DNA from: Ophiothrix spiculata | Lineage: Eukaryota > Echinodermata > Ophiuroidea > Amphilepidida > Ophiotrichidae | Assembly (NCBI GenBank): GCA_000969725.1 | Contig: JXSR01S043112.1 | Direction: 5' to 3' (one strand) | DNA length: 25,037 nucleotides | Part shown: positions 1 through 10,530 of the stretch, piece after piece | How positions within the stretch are numbered: position 1 is the stretch's first letter | How the letters are laid out: every line of letters starts with the position of its first letter | The notes under the pieces: generated by a model | The model's database searches: none | Told to the model about the DNA's origin: nothing | What the model saw: the letters and a program-made list of their open reading frames with translations, nothing else | Made by a program: the position numbers and the translations under genes

Positions 1-360
1 ATCTCGTACCCATGAGTCTCATTCTATTCATGATAATTCCGGTTTGAGCTCTCATGTCAATTTCCGCTTTGTTTTCAACAGGATCTGTGTGTGTGTGCAA
101 TAAGCATAAGTGAGATAACCTCGGAATATGTGATATTTTGAAAAAATGATTTTGACGAGGCATTGAATTTGACAAGGTGTAGTAAATATAAATGAAGTAA
201 AGATAGTCAATAGATTAAAAAACATTGGCTGAAAAGCCAATTTAAACTTTCATATTATATTCTCTTGAGTGTAATTTGTACCCTTTTGAATATGGCGCTA
301 TCAAAAGGTACAGCTCCTATTTAAACATGTGTATAATTTAATTGGATCTACTTCAGCTTG

Positions 361-840
361 AAATGCATGTTCTGAGGTATACCTTAAGTTGTTTCTTGTT
401 GACTCTTCAGAGGTAAACAAAAAAAATGTCCTACATGTACTTTCGGTTAATTCCTACACATATAAAGCAATCGTGAACATGGTCAAGTTATTGTGGAGCG
501 TTATCGTTGCTACGACTGGTTACTCCTTGGATATAGACAAATAATGTGTTTTTATCCCTCATAACAATCATTCAGGTTGTCCCAATATAAACAAAACGAG
601 CAAATGAAAAATGTTAAGAATAGTTGCTAATAGATAATCGTAATAATATACGTTTTATAAAAGCGTAGATATATGGATACAGCATGGTTTTGTACCACTC
701 CTTTCCGGAGATATGGACAATTTAGGAAAGCCCTTGTTATGTGAAACTGAAATATTTGTTTTTGTTGATTGATTAATTATTTGATTAAAAGAAACTTAAT
801 TATTGAGATCTTTGATTGCCACAGAAAGGGACTTTTTCTG
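361..840. other. Copy-A-specific stretch, no gene seen
   Basis: AT-rich sequence that replaces 5690-6350 of copy B; the two do not align. The reading frames here are short and show no recognisable domain. It may be an insertion in copy A or the counterpart of a deletion in copy B. Confidence 0.5.
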
Positions 841-1040
841 AAAATGTAGTTGGAAACTTGTAGTAGTACTTGTCATCAAATCAAATTGTAAAAATGTAAA
901 AAAGCAAGTTACTGCAATCTGTGGATATGCTAAATATATAATATTCCCACTATTTTTAATTTGTAAACACGTTGCAATCAATGCACAAGATCCAACTTTA
1001 CTTCCCTGACTTTTCCAATAAACACATTTCATCACCCCTT

Positions 1041-1340
1041 AATAATCGCGTTAAATCAGATGGAAATTCAACATGAGAAGCGTGTCGAGGGAATTGCAAA
1101 TAAAAAACATCTCATCCCTCGCTCCTTATGCATGGTAAATAAAACTCCAGAGATGACGGTTTTTGTAAAGATGAGTCTGCTTTTAAGATCTGGAAAATTG
1201 CCTTATGTCGATTATTAGATTTACAAAAGTAGGAGTGAACCCAATATGCTCTAAGTATTTGCATTTTGAGTACGGTTAAGATATACTGAAAGGTCGATAT
1301 ACAAGATAATAACTGGTACTATCTGCACGGTTTAAGAAAC
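1041..1340 (+). other. Strongly conserved non-coding core of the duplicated unit (copy A)
   Basis: About 300 bases that are nearly identical to 6571-6870, although the surrounding blocks are more diverged and contain indels. The first 90 or so bases differ at only a couple of positions. No long open frame crosses the region on either strand. The sequence alone does not say whether the similarity reflects constraint (enhancer or non-coding RNA), recent gene conversion or chance. Confidence 0.5.
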
Positions 1341-2439
1341 TAACGGCAGGAAAACGATTTAGATTTTATTTATTAGTAAGTGAGTCTTTAGTATTGGACG
1401 ATTTATTATATTATGCATTCGATAACAACTTTGTGCTTTCACTTTATTTTCCTATTAACCAACAAGTAATTAAGCACATTCTATCCCGACACAAATACAC
1501 TTTATATTAATAGTAAAATTATTTTACGTAACCAACTGAGAATACGGTTCTATCTGCTAGACATGAATTTTGAATCTTTAATTTTGTTTTTCAATTCAAC
1601 TGTTTAATTTCAAAAGCCGAGAATCTGAGGTAGATTTGTGATGATTCATGATTGATTTAGCACAGGAGAATTGGAAATATTTGGACTTATAGATTTTAGC
1701 GCGATTGAATTAATAATATTTCCATAATATTAAAGTAGTAGCAAGTTAATTTGTGTACCTTAACAAACAGGTGGTCTGTAATATGTTATCTTACATCAAG
1801 ATAAGATTCACTATCGATATTGAAGGCAAACCTTTGGGAAGAAATCACAATTCGTACATTAATTGATGATTACTAGTATCAGTGAGGTATGTTAATGATT
1901 CAATGGATGAAAAAACAGGGTAATTTAAATGATCCATAGACAATCGTAAGTGTTGTGTGCTCGGGGCAAAACCATTGCATATAGTACACCTACCAATAGT
2001 ACTATAATTCAGTGAGGGTCTCTAGACAATTTCAGACACGGCAATACCATATTTTTAAAGCTGCAATTCAATCTAGTAGCTATTCAGAATTAAAACCCCG
2101 ATTTTTTTTTAACTATGTCTATAATGCCAAGGGTCAGTCCATTCTGATTTTGTTAATTCATACTTCTTTCTATTCAAATCCGCGGGAATGGGGACAATTT
2201 GTGAAGACAAAATTATGTTTTCATATAAACTGAAATAGAACACTTAAAAATTTAAATGTATATACAAGAATTTTACTGAGATCCAATGTCACTGAATACC
2301 TGTATAGTGCGTGTGCAAGTATTTTGCTGTGTTCAGGAATAATAAGAAGGCATGTTATCGTAATATGAATGGAACGTCGCGAGTATTAAGAGAAAATTTG
2401 AAGATGACCATAAAGTAGTAAAAACTAGGTCACCAAACG

Positions 2440-2720
2440 AATTAAACTAGTTAAACGTAACTTGCTGCGACCACTTGCATTCTAATTATCTTATAAACCT
2501 GTTTAAATGGTTTTGTGCTGTTATTCACACGCAGCAATGACTATTATCCAAAGCATCTGTTGGTCTATAATGGCCAATTGCCTGGAGCGCGATGGCGATG
2601 ATGAAGCAGCTCGATTGACCAAACACTGTTGTCTGTTTTTTCTTTAATAAATCAGTTCGCGTATTTTGTCGGTGCCAGTAGAAAAAACTGAATATGTTCA
2701 GTATCAACCAAAGCATTTTA
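2440..2720 (+). repeat. Dispersed repeat R, copy 1
   Basis: First recognised copy of a roughly 250 bp non-coding module that recurs about six times in the window. Its landmarks, in order, are a CATTCTAATTAT stretch, TTATAAACCT, a TTTAGTG/TGTTATT segment, an AATTGCCTGGAG segment, a GATGG(T/C)GATGA segment, TTGACCAAA and a CGTATTTTG tail. Related copies lie at 3020-3240, 9050-9310, 9740-9990, 10320-10490 (inverted) and 11650-11880. I found no terminal inverted repeats or poly-A tail, so its class is open. Confidence 0.7.
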
Positions 2721-3019
2721 TTACAAACGATAAGAAGAATACACTGTTTATTTGAATCCTCATATGATTGTGTGTGATTCTAATTTGCATTATCTTTCTG
2801 TTTAACGCATCCTAAATGCCCAGGTAACTTCGGAACGTGTTAGTAAAACTTCCTGAAACTTATTCCAATTTACGATAAAATATTTATACAGTTGCTAGGT
2901 CGTGGTTATAAAGTTGTCTCAAAGAATAAATGAATTAAATTTCCATATGTTTGACATATACAGATATGACATTGAGTGTTATAGAAGAATTAATCTGTAC
3001 AAGAATTACGATTAACAAT

Positions 3020-3240
3020 AATTATATTAAAACTGTCTTTATATGTTTGTGTTGTTGTTCACATTTGAGGCACTGAAGTAGGCAGTCTATATAATGTCCC
3101 ATTGCTTGAAGAATAAAGCATTCAATGAACTTGCATGACCGAAGACTTTATTTGCAACTGGGGACACATTTTTATTAGCTGTTCGTATTTTGAAGCATAT
3201 CTATGCTTGAAGGCTCGGTGGAGCACATGACCATATTCCA
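3020..3240 (+). repeat. Dispersed repeat R, copy 2
   Basis: Diverged copy of the same module, with CCCATTGCTTGAAG in place of the AATTGCCTGGAG segment and TGACCGAAGACT in place of TTGACCAAACACTG. It is much closer to 11650-11880: both contain AAAACTGTCTT at the start, GAGGCACTGA in the middle, and TTTTATTAGCTGTTC-like and GAGCA(C/T)ATGACCA segments at the end. This supports a shared origin in the tandem duplication. Confidence 0.65.
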
Positions 3241-5082
3241 GTTTCCGCATCTGCACAGGAATTGAAAACTCTGTTTTAGATTTTACTTAAGAAAGGGACA
3301 CCTTAAATGACACAGAATGTGTTATTCAGGATATGGAATGACAAAGTTAAAACATGTTATATTTGATACTGCATTGTAAACTCTTGGAAACAGGTAATTC
3401 GATAAAAGATGTGATTTCCATTATTAGGTTGCGCAGTATACAAGTTATAACATAAAACCTGCAAACATGTCAAAAAATACCAGTAAAATCGAAATTGATA
3501 TTTTTGGAGAAGTAATTTGAATATGTTTCAGTGTCTCATATTGTAAAATGCTCCTGGGAAAACATTAATGCATTCAAGATGTCTTTATTCAACCATAAGA
3601 TATTCTTCAATCTTATTAGTGCTAGGCACGGTAGAGAGAAGGACTGTAAGCCAATCCTCCTCCCAACTCCGTTTTCGCCGCAATGTCTTATGGTTATTTG
3701 TTTTGAGTCTACTTGGCAATATATTAAGGAAACATGCCTTTCTGATTATGTAATTGCGCAAAAAGAAAATTATGATAATTAAAAATAAACTTGTAAAACT
3801 ACAATTTGTGTAAATTACGTGTGTTTGCTAAACACGAATAGAATGTGAAATTACCTTAAAAAAAACAGCATTGAACCATTATCTATAACCCATTTAGTTA
3901 TGAAAATCAGAGTATTCAATACATAACATAGTTTACCGCTTTGAGTTTCTATCATATGAAATAAAAGGCGTGGTTGTACGTACAGAAAAATATCAAAGGG
4001 CATGACTAATATGGACATTACATGTATACATGTATAAGCGTTTGTTCTATGCATGATTTTAAGATTACTTCGAAAGGATCAAAATAAATTCGTGACATGA
4101 ACATTAATGTTTCTTGCAATACGTAAGAAGCATATCGATCATAACCATATAAATTCTGTTACTGTACATCTTATAAGCAACAACCATTTCAAATGCAACT
4201 TGATGTGGAAAATATCAGATATTTTCAATTAACTTCACTGAAGAATTTTCTCAAGAACCGTCTCAAGGTTGAATGTAAATAGTTCCGTGCTAGCCTGGAT
4301 CATTATTCATTAGCGTTTCGTCTGTCGTTATCGAAATCTGTGCAGAGAAGTTGCCCCGTATGCAGTTATCCCTTTAAAATTACATCTGTAAGTACGATTG
4401 CTGGCACAGTCTTTAAGCAAAACATATTTTCAATTCATGTGACCTAAATGATATAACCGTTAGACATGGTACGAAATGGAAAACTGATATGTTAGCTGTC
4501 TCAATTCATATACTCATTTTATGAATAGTTTTTCCGTCGTGAGGATGTGAGCTTACCTGTCAATTGATTTAGGAAATATGCGCAATGTTGGAATAAAAAC
4601 TCTTGGGTGCAGGTTATACTGGAATTTGATAAAATGATGTTCTGATTAAATCCAGATGAAATATGATTTATAAGTAAGTGGCTCATTATCAAAGTTACTA
4701 TCTATTCTACCTCGTTGATTGTATCAAATTCAACCCAATTTAAAAATTAACCGTCAATCTATGATCATCTTTCCTTCCTTTATGATCAGTGCCTTCTAAG
4801 GATTTTCCATCATTTTCTTCATACAAATCATGAGAAACGTTTTTGAGATCATGTTTTATACTACCAAGACATTGATTGGATTTCGTTACTTCGATTTACA
4901 GGTTAGAAATAATGCGAATAAAGATGATCTTGCTGTGCTAATTTTATTCACTATAATTCCGGTATGAGTACTTTATCAATCAGTATTTTGAAATGAATTT
5001 AACATCATTTTCTGGAACCGTTTTTATTATCATGGTTTTAGAATGATGCTATGAAAAATAATCCTGCTGGTTCCCCATCTCG
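3241..5082. other. Spacer between duplication copies A and B, no gene seen
   Basis: About 1.8 kb of AT-rich sequence. Open frames are at most about 83 codons, overlap one another and have no recognisable domain or splice context. Around 4929-4985 there is weak similarity to the left end of copy B, centred on a TATAATTCCGGTATGAG segment, possibly a degenerate partial extra copy. A small perfect hairpin (GTGTTT/AAACAC with a 3-base loop) lies near 3820-3836. No further structure was found. Confidence 0.5.
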
Positions 5083-5446
5083 TACCCATGAGTCTCATTC
5101 TATTCATGATAATTCCAGTTCGAGCTCTCATGTCAATTTCCGCTTTGTTTTCAACAGGATCTGTGTGTGTGCAATAAGCATAAGTGAGATAACCTCGGAA
5201 TACATGTTATTTTGCAAAAAATGATTTTGACGAGGCATTGAATTTGACAAGGTGTAGTAAATAAATATAAATGAAATAAAGATAGTCTGTTATACATAAA
5301 TTACAATAGATTAAAAAAATAACATTAGCTGAAAAGCCAATTTGAACTTTCATATTATATTCTCTTGAATGTACACTTTGAACATGGTGCTATCTAAAGG
5401 TACAGCTCCTATTAAACATGTGTATAATTTAATATAATTGGATCTA

Positions 5447-5687
5447 CACTCTTAAAAAGAAAGCATCAAATTGATCCGATAAAGTATCAAATATGAGCTT
5501 ACCCTTTTCCGGATCAATTTTGATCCAAATTCTCCTCAAATTTGATCCTTTTCGGATAAAAAAAAGAGTGTGTTTGATCCGAAAAGGATCAAATTTGAGG
5601 AGAATTTGGATCAAAATTGATCCGGAAAAGGGTAAGCTCATATTTGATACTTTATCGGATCAATTTGATCCTTTCTTTTTAAGAGTG
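5447..5687. mobile_element. Palindromic MITE, family 1, copy 1 (TA target site)
   Basis: A 241 bp near-perfect palindrome. It starts CACTCTTAAAAAGAAAG, ends with the inverse, and is bounded by TA at 5445-5446 and 5688-5689. The two arms match over about 110 bases around an asymmetric A-rich centre near 5560-5570. Copy A preserves the empty site: GGATCTACTTCAG at about 344-356 has a single TA where this copy has TA-element-TA. That demonstrates a 2 bp TA duplication, as expected for a Tc1/mariner-type miniature element. It contains ten GATC tetramers in nested small dyads. It has no coding capacity; the open frames on both strands encode the same peptide only because the arms are inverted copies. 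Confidence 0.92.
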
Positions 5688-5689
5688 TA

Positions 5690-6009
5690 CTTCAGCTTAA
5701 AATGCTTCAGCTTAATTTTCACCTGTAGCGCAAAATGAATTTTCTGGCATTTACGGCTCATATGGGCTGGACAACCACACATTAGAAGATAATGAACTCA
5801 AGTAAGTTAATGAATCATCTGGCCCGTCAAAGGAACAAAACAGTGCGAATCAGTCAGATGCACCAACCTGTTTAATTTTAAGCAATCCTCTTTTGGTCGG
5901 AGAGATGCTTCTCCTTATCACATTGAAGGTGGAAAGTTATTGATATTTATTGCAACGTTTGTATTGATCATTTGCGCAGATGAAAGTAGACCACAAGTTC
6001 ACAAAATCG
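5690..6009. other. Segment between the two family-1 MITEs, no gene seen
   Basis: This 320 bp stretch begins with a duplicated CTTCAGCTTAA segment (5690-5716) and then departs from copy A. No open frame or recognisable motif was found. With 6256-6350 it occupies the position held by 361-840 in copy A. Confidence 0.4.
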
Positions 6010-6011
6010 TA

Positions 6012-6253
6012 CACTCTTAAAAAGAAAGGATCAAATTTGATCCCATAAAGTATCAAATATGAGCTTACCCTTTTTGGGATCAATTTTGATCAAAATTCTC
6101 CTCAAATGTGATCCTTTTTGGATCAAAAAGGAGTGTATTTGATCCGAAAAGGATCAACTTTGAGGAGAATTTTGGATCAAAATTGATCCCAAAAAGGGTA
6201 AGCTCATATTTGATACTTTATGGGATCAATTTGATCCTTTCTTTTTAAGAGTG
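6012..6253. mobile_element. Palindromic MITE, family 1, copy 2 (TA target site)
   Basis: Second member of the same family, 242 bp, flanked by TA at 6010-6011 and 6254-6255, with the same CACTCTTAAAAAG ends. It lies 324 bp to the right of copy 1. It differs from copy 1 at several sites where both arms changed together, so each element stays palindromic. A few arm mismatches remain (for example near 6106 and 6150). Non-autonomous; the transposase that would move it is not in the window. Confidence 0.9.
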
Positions 6254-6570
6254 TAAGTGCTCCATCAGCGAATTCGCAGCCGGTCGTTAGCATTTGGTTA
6301 GGGCGTCGTAAGGGTGATTAAGACCATAACTTTACTTTATGTTTTACTATAATGAAAATGTATTAGTTGGAAACTATATACTAGTAGTTTGTAGTAGTAC
6401 TTGTCACCAAATCAAATCGTAAAAATGTAAAAAAAGCAAGTTACTGCAATCAGTGGATATGCTAAATATATAATATTCACACTATTTTCAATTAGTAAGA
6501 ACATTGCAATAAATGCACTAGAGCCAACTTTACTCACTCCCTGACTTTTCCAATAAACAAATCTCATCAC

Positions 6571-6870
6571 CCCTTAATAATCGCGTTAAATCAAATGGAA
6601 ATTCAACATGAGAAGCGTGTCGAGGGAATTGCAAATAAAAAACATCTCATCCCCTCGCTCCTTATCCATGGTAAATAAAGCTCAAGAGATGACGGGCTTT
6701 CTGTAAAGATGAGTCTGCTTAAGTCTGGAAAATTGCCTTATGTCGATTATTAGATTTACAAAAGTAGGAGTGAACCCAACCATATGTTCTAAGTATTTGC
6801 ATTTTGAGTACGGTTAAGATATACTGAAAGGTCGATGTGCAAGATAATAAGTGGTACTACAAGAAAATGA
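6571..6870 (+). other. Strongly conserved non-coding core of the duplicated unit (copy B)
   Basis: Partner of 1041-1340. Nearly the same sequence is kept, including GAGAAGCGTGTCGAGGGAA and TTATGTCGATTATTAGATTT segments. Downstream, a 64-codon open frame (6837-7031) ends at the same TAA as a frame in copy A (about 1342-1510). The middle of that frame is shifted between copies, which argues against a conserved protein. Confidence 0.5.
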
Positions 6871-7499
6871 CGACAGGAAAACGATTAAGATTTTATTTAT
6901 TAGTAACTGAGTCTTTTCGATTTATTCTCCTATGCATTCGATATCAACTTTGCACTTTCACTTTTCATTTTCTTCTTAACCACCAAGTAATTATGCACAT
7001 TCTATCCCAACACAAATACACTTTATATTAAAAGTAAAATTATTTTACGTAACCAACTGAGAATATGGTTCTCATCTACTAGACATGAATCTTGAATCTT
7101 TAAATGAGGCTTGAGATAATTTTTTTAATGTTTAATTGCAAAGCAGCTGAGCATCCAAAATGTAGATTTTTGATGATTCATGATGGATTTAGCACAGGAA
7201 AATTGGAAATATTTGGATTTATAGATTTTAGCGCGATTGAATGAATACTATTTCCATATTATTAGGGTGTTAAGTAACTTAATTTGTGTACCTTAACAAA
7301 CAGGTGGTCTGTAATATGATATCTTACATCAAGATAAGATTCACTAGCGAATAGTAGCGATATTGAAGGCAAAACTTTCGGAACAAATCACAATTCTAGT
7401 TTATTTCATTAATTGTTGATTAGCATCGGTGAGGTATGTTTATGACTCAATGGTTGAAAAAACAGGGTAATTTTAATTATCAAAGGACAATCGTAAGTG

Positions 7500-7880
7500 T
7501 CAATATCAGTACGTTTGTTGTGGAAAGATGGAACCCTCAAATTATGTACTAAATTAAGTATGGCCGAATTTGAATATATTACTTTTTATGCTAAGAGGCC
7601 ACAGGTTCTTTAAATGTTAAAGTGCTGGAGATAATCAAAATATTAATTCATAAAATTTAACTGATTACTGACCAATACCAAGATGGCTACTGCAGATACA
7701 ATGTAGGTCATATTAAGATGAAAGCAATTTTAATGCAACTCAATGCGTTCGTTTCAATTTTCCTCAGTTCGACCTTCTATCAATGGATTTAGTGGAATTT
7801 AGTTACTTGTATTTATCACACGTTTTTCATTTTATGCTTACAGGCTTTGTCTATTTGTGATTCTACATAATACTCCCAAC
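7500..7880. other. Copy-B-specific insertion or copy-A deletion, no gene seen
   Basis: Between a block ending in CAATCGTAAGTGT and the next block (CAATGATTCAGTGTTGGTCT), copy B carries about 370 bases without a counterpart in copy A. I find no terminal repeats, no open frame of note and no poly-A. Its origin is unknown. Confidence 0.45.
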
Positions 7881-8068
7881 CAAAAGCAATGATTCAGTGT
7901 TGGTCTCTGGACAATTTGGGAAGAGGCATATTGTAAATCTGCATTTCTATCCAGCAGCTCTCCTGAATCAAACCCCTGAATTGCTTACCTTATCTACGGG
8001 GTTTTCTTGTTAGATTTCACTAAGGGGCTCACCATTAGAAGTTTAAAAAAAATACTTGTTTCACTATT

Positions 8069-8394
8069 TAAGAGAAAAAATAATTTGACCCAATGCTTAA
8101 CAAAAATATAACTTGATCCACATCAGGAAACAAAATAACTTGCCCATTATGATGTAAGAGAAAAAATAATTTGACCCACTGCTTAAGAAAAAAATAACTT
8201 GATCCTCATGAGGAAACCAAATAACTTGCCCATTATGATGTAAGAGAAAAAATAATTTGACCCACTGCTTGAGAAAAAAATAACTTGATTCTCGTGAGGA
8301 AACAAAACAACTTGCCCATTAGGATGTAAGAGAAAAAATAATTTGACCCACTGCTTAAGAAAGAAATAACTTGATCCACATGAGGAAAAAAATA
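8069..8394 (+). repeat. 86 bp tandem repeat, about 3.8 units, with 29 bp internal periodicity
   Basis: Units begin with TAAGAGAAAAAATAATTTGA at 8069, 8155, 8241 and 8327, an exact 86 bp spacing. Each unit is itself three related subunits of 29, 29 and 28 bp, each an A-run followed by ATAAyTTG and a short C-run (TTTGACCCA, CTTGATCC, CTTGCCCA). Diverged sequence before 8069 may be a worn first unit. The array interrupts copy-B block 3 and is absent from copy A. The long minus-strand open frame over it (8183-8416) is low complexity. It changes frame each unit because 86 is not a multiple of 3, so I do not call it a gene. Confidence 0.92.
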
Positions 8395-9049
8395 AAGATT
8401 TTTGACTTAAAAACATATCTAGTCTCGGAGATATTTGCAGGAAAAAAACCTTGCCTCGCCCAAACTTCCAGCCTCCCCCCCCCCTTGAAAGTCAAATGGT
8501 GCTTCCCTTAGTGATTTAGGAAGTTGGTCTGTAGAAGGGTCAATCCATTATCTGATTAAGTTTATGCCTACTTCATTCTGTCGGAATGGAACGATTTGTG
8601 AACATGGTGAAGACAAGCACTTTTATCTACTTAGGAATAGAACACTCAGATGCGGAAGTGTATTTGAGTTTTACCGAGATCAAATGTCACCAAATCTAAG
8701 TATAGTGCATGCTTATGCAAGTGTTATTTTGGGTTTTGGATGAATAATTTACCAAATTGATTCTGGATAAAGAATTGAACAAACTGACTCTTTTGCAGCG
8801 AATATGGTATTAAAATCACTTTTCGAAAACCTAATACCGTAAGTCAGTATTGTGTAATTCTCTGAAATAACATTGAATGAATCTTTGCGGAACTTACAAA
8901 CTGGTTTCTTGATCCTCTGCAAGCAAAACAAATGTTTGAGCTGGGGAGCTAACACAACGTTCCCGATAAAAACAGAATTGAGAAACAATAACCATTAAGC
9001 ATAATAAATGTATAGTACTCATACTAACTAGTTCACAAGCAAATTAAAC

Positions 9050-9310
9050 CATTTAAACGTAATCTGCTGCGAACACTTACATTCTAATTATTTTATAAAC
9101 CTTTCTTAAATGGTTTAGTGATGTTATTTACATGCAATAAGTGTAAGGCAGACTATTCTTTTCAGGCTCGGTTAGTCTATAATAGCCTGTTGCCTGAAGC
9201 AGGAACGTGATGGTGATTTAGCACGGCAAACGACGTTTTGAAACACAACGTTTATCGTTGATTGTTAATGTTTTATGTACAGCGGAGGTACCAGTGGATG
9301 CTTAAACAAT
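9050..9310 (+). repeat. Dispersed repeat R, copy 3
   Basis: Copy-B partner of 2440-2720. It shares CATTCTAATTATTTTATAAA, a TTTAGTGATGTTATTTACATG segment, TTAGTCTATAATAGCC and GATGGTGATT, then diverges near 9230 into an AACGACGTTTTG segment. It stops at the family-2 MITE inserted at 9331. Confidence 0.7.
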
Positions 9311-9330
9311 CCTAAATTAAAGAGAAACTA

Positions 9331-9579
9331 CACTGTTATACTGTTGGGCAATTTTTTAGCGTTGGTTAAACTATGAACAACCCAAGTGTTGGGTAAATAA
9401 TATTAACCAACTGTTGGTGAAATTTTACCCAATATTTGGGTAATTAGCTAAAACTTTTACCCAACAGTTAGGTAATTAGCCAACATTGTACCCAACGTTG
9501 GTAATTATTTACCCAGAAGTTGGGTTGTTCATAGTTGAACCAACGTTGGGTAAATTATTTGCCCAACGTTCTAACAGTG
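9331..9579. mobile_element. MITE, family 2, with CACTGTTA ends and TA target site
   Basis: A 249 bp element beginning CACTGTTA and ending TAACAGTG, flanked by TA at 9329-9330 and 9580-9581. The terminal inverted repeats extend for about 70 bases with some mismatches and include the segment ACTATGAACAACCCAA and its inverse. The interior is built from a recurring TTGGGTAA / TTACCCAA octamer in both orientations, at least ten copies with small variants. Non-autonomous and Tc1/mariner-like by its TA duplication; no coding capacity. Confidence 0.88.
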
Positions 9580-9739
9580 TACACATATTTAGTTTCAAGT
9601 TTATAAATGAGATTTTGTCAATTCAAATGACTATGTGTAACAAAATTCAAAATAAAAACAAAACACACAAAATAATAAAAATGTAATGATAGAATTGACA
9701 AATACGAGTATATAAGCAAATCAAATAAGATCACAATAC

Positions 9740-9990
9740 GAATTTGACAATGGAAATCACTTACATTCTAATCATTTTATAAACCTTTTAAGTTGTCTAG
9801 TAATGTTATATCTACATTTAAAGTATTAGACACACACTCTTAAAGGTACGGTTAATTTCAATTTGCTTGGAGCAAGATGGTGATAAACCAGCGGGATGAA
9901 TGACTAATTTGAAGGACAGGTCGTTTGTCTATCGTTGCACGTATTTTAAGCTGACGATGATTTTTCAAATTACTGCATATTGCTTGGATC
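9740..9990 (+). repeat. Dispersed repeat R, copy 4
   Basis: Further copy with the landmarks ACTTACATTCTAATCATTTT, TATAAACCTTTTAAG, TAGTAATGTTAT, CTTGGAGCAAGATGGTGAT and TTGTCTATCGTTGCACGTA. It has no direct equivalent in copy A at this position, so it came by a separate duplication. An ACACACTCTTAAAGG segment near 9830 resembles the family-1 MITE end, but the remainder of that element is missing. Confidence 0.65.
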
Positions 9991-10149
9991 ATCCGATTCT
10001 TTAAAATTGATTTAATTCGCAATAATGATTCAACAACAAAAATAGTTAATTTTCTTTAAATATACATTTTAGTTATACCAAAACCCAGTAAATACCGTAA
10101 TAAGAATGACAATGATTGAAAAAGTGTTTATTTCAATATGACTACTTAA

Positions 10150-10300
10150 GGCTCTGTCACACACTGCCGTACAGAGCCAAAAAATGTACGAATAACGTAC
10201 TATAAAGTTTCACATACTGAACGTGAGCCAAACGGACTACCACCGTATGGATAACGTATTGATCATATACATCCACGGACACCGTCAAATACGTAAAACG
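10150..10300 (-). mobile_element. Truncated TTAA-type MITE (family 3), one end only
   Basis: Starts GGCTCTGTCACACACTGCCG directly after TTAA (10146-10149) and follows the inverse of the right half of the full element at 19533-19758. Shared segments include ACAGAGCC, GTACGAATAACGTAC, GTTTCACA and ACCACCGTATG. Similarity fades near 10300, where sequence related to inverted repeat R begins. No second TTAA end is present in the expected orientation, so this is a half element. Confidence 0.75.
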
Positions 10301-10319
10301 ATTCAAAACCAACTACAGC

Positions 10320-10490
10320 AATGTGTCCCAGATAACAGTCTTTGGTCAAGCTGCATCACCATCTTACTCCGGGCAATTTAAAATTTTAGACTAACGACCC
10401 TTGATCAAAGCCATTTACTGCATGTGAATATCAATATAACACTAAAACTTAAATCTTTTAAAGATTAGTGGCATAGGATGATTTCAATCG
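10320..10490 (-). repeat. Dispersed repeat R, copy 5 (inverted)
   Basis: Read on the minus strand, this contains TTTTAGTGTTAT, ATTCACATGCAGTAA, AAATTGCCCGGAG, AAGATGGTGATG, CAGCTTGACCAAAGACTG and TTATCTGGG, matching the other R copies in order. It lies exactly between two halves of family-3 elements, which suggests a composite rearrangement rather than independent insertions. Confidence 0.65.
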
Positions 10491-10530
10491 TGTTGTAACG
10501 TAGTTTAGCTACTATAGTTTGTACTGCTAA

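Larger units (their letters stand above)
1..3240 (+). repeat. Copy A of a tandem segmental duplication (left-truncated by window)
   Basis: Aligning by eye, this stretch matches copy B in collinear blocks: 1-360 with about 5086-5700, 840-1960 with 6353-7500, 1990-2330 with 7880-8740 (interrupted), 2400-2720 with 9010-9310, and 2890-3240 with 11430-11870. The first base already lies inside the repeat, so the true left boundary is outside the window. No open frame is conserved between the copies, so this is duplicated non-coding DNA, or the ancestor was a large non-autonomous element. A short GT microsatellite near 86-98 is longer here than in copy B. I see no terminal repeats or target-site duplication that would define it as a transposon. 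Confidence 0.85.

Noticed and set aside
5444..5738. Open frames on both strands encoding the same peptide
   Set aside because: They lie inside a near-perfect palindrome, so identical peptides on opposite strands are a geometric consequence of the inverted arms, not evidence of a gene.
6837..7031. A 64-codon frame ending at the same stop as a frame in copy A (about 1342-1510)
   Set aside because: The two copies keep the ends of the frame, but indels shift the middle, and copy A has an in-frame stop upstream, so protein-level conservation is not supported.
8183..8416. A 77-codon minus-strand frame rich in Phe and Ser
   Set aside because: It covers the 86 bp tandem repeat; the unit is not a multiple of three, the peptide is low complexity, and there is no start or splice context.
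8473..8484. Poly-C run as a retroelement tail or origin
   Set aside because: A short homopolymer with no flanking structure; not informative by itself.
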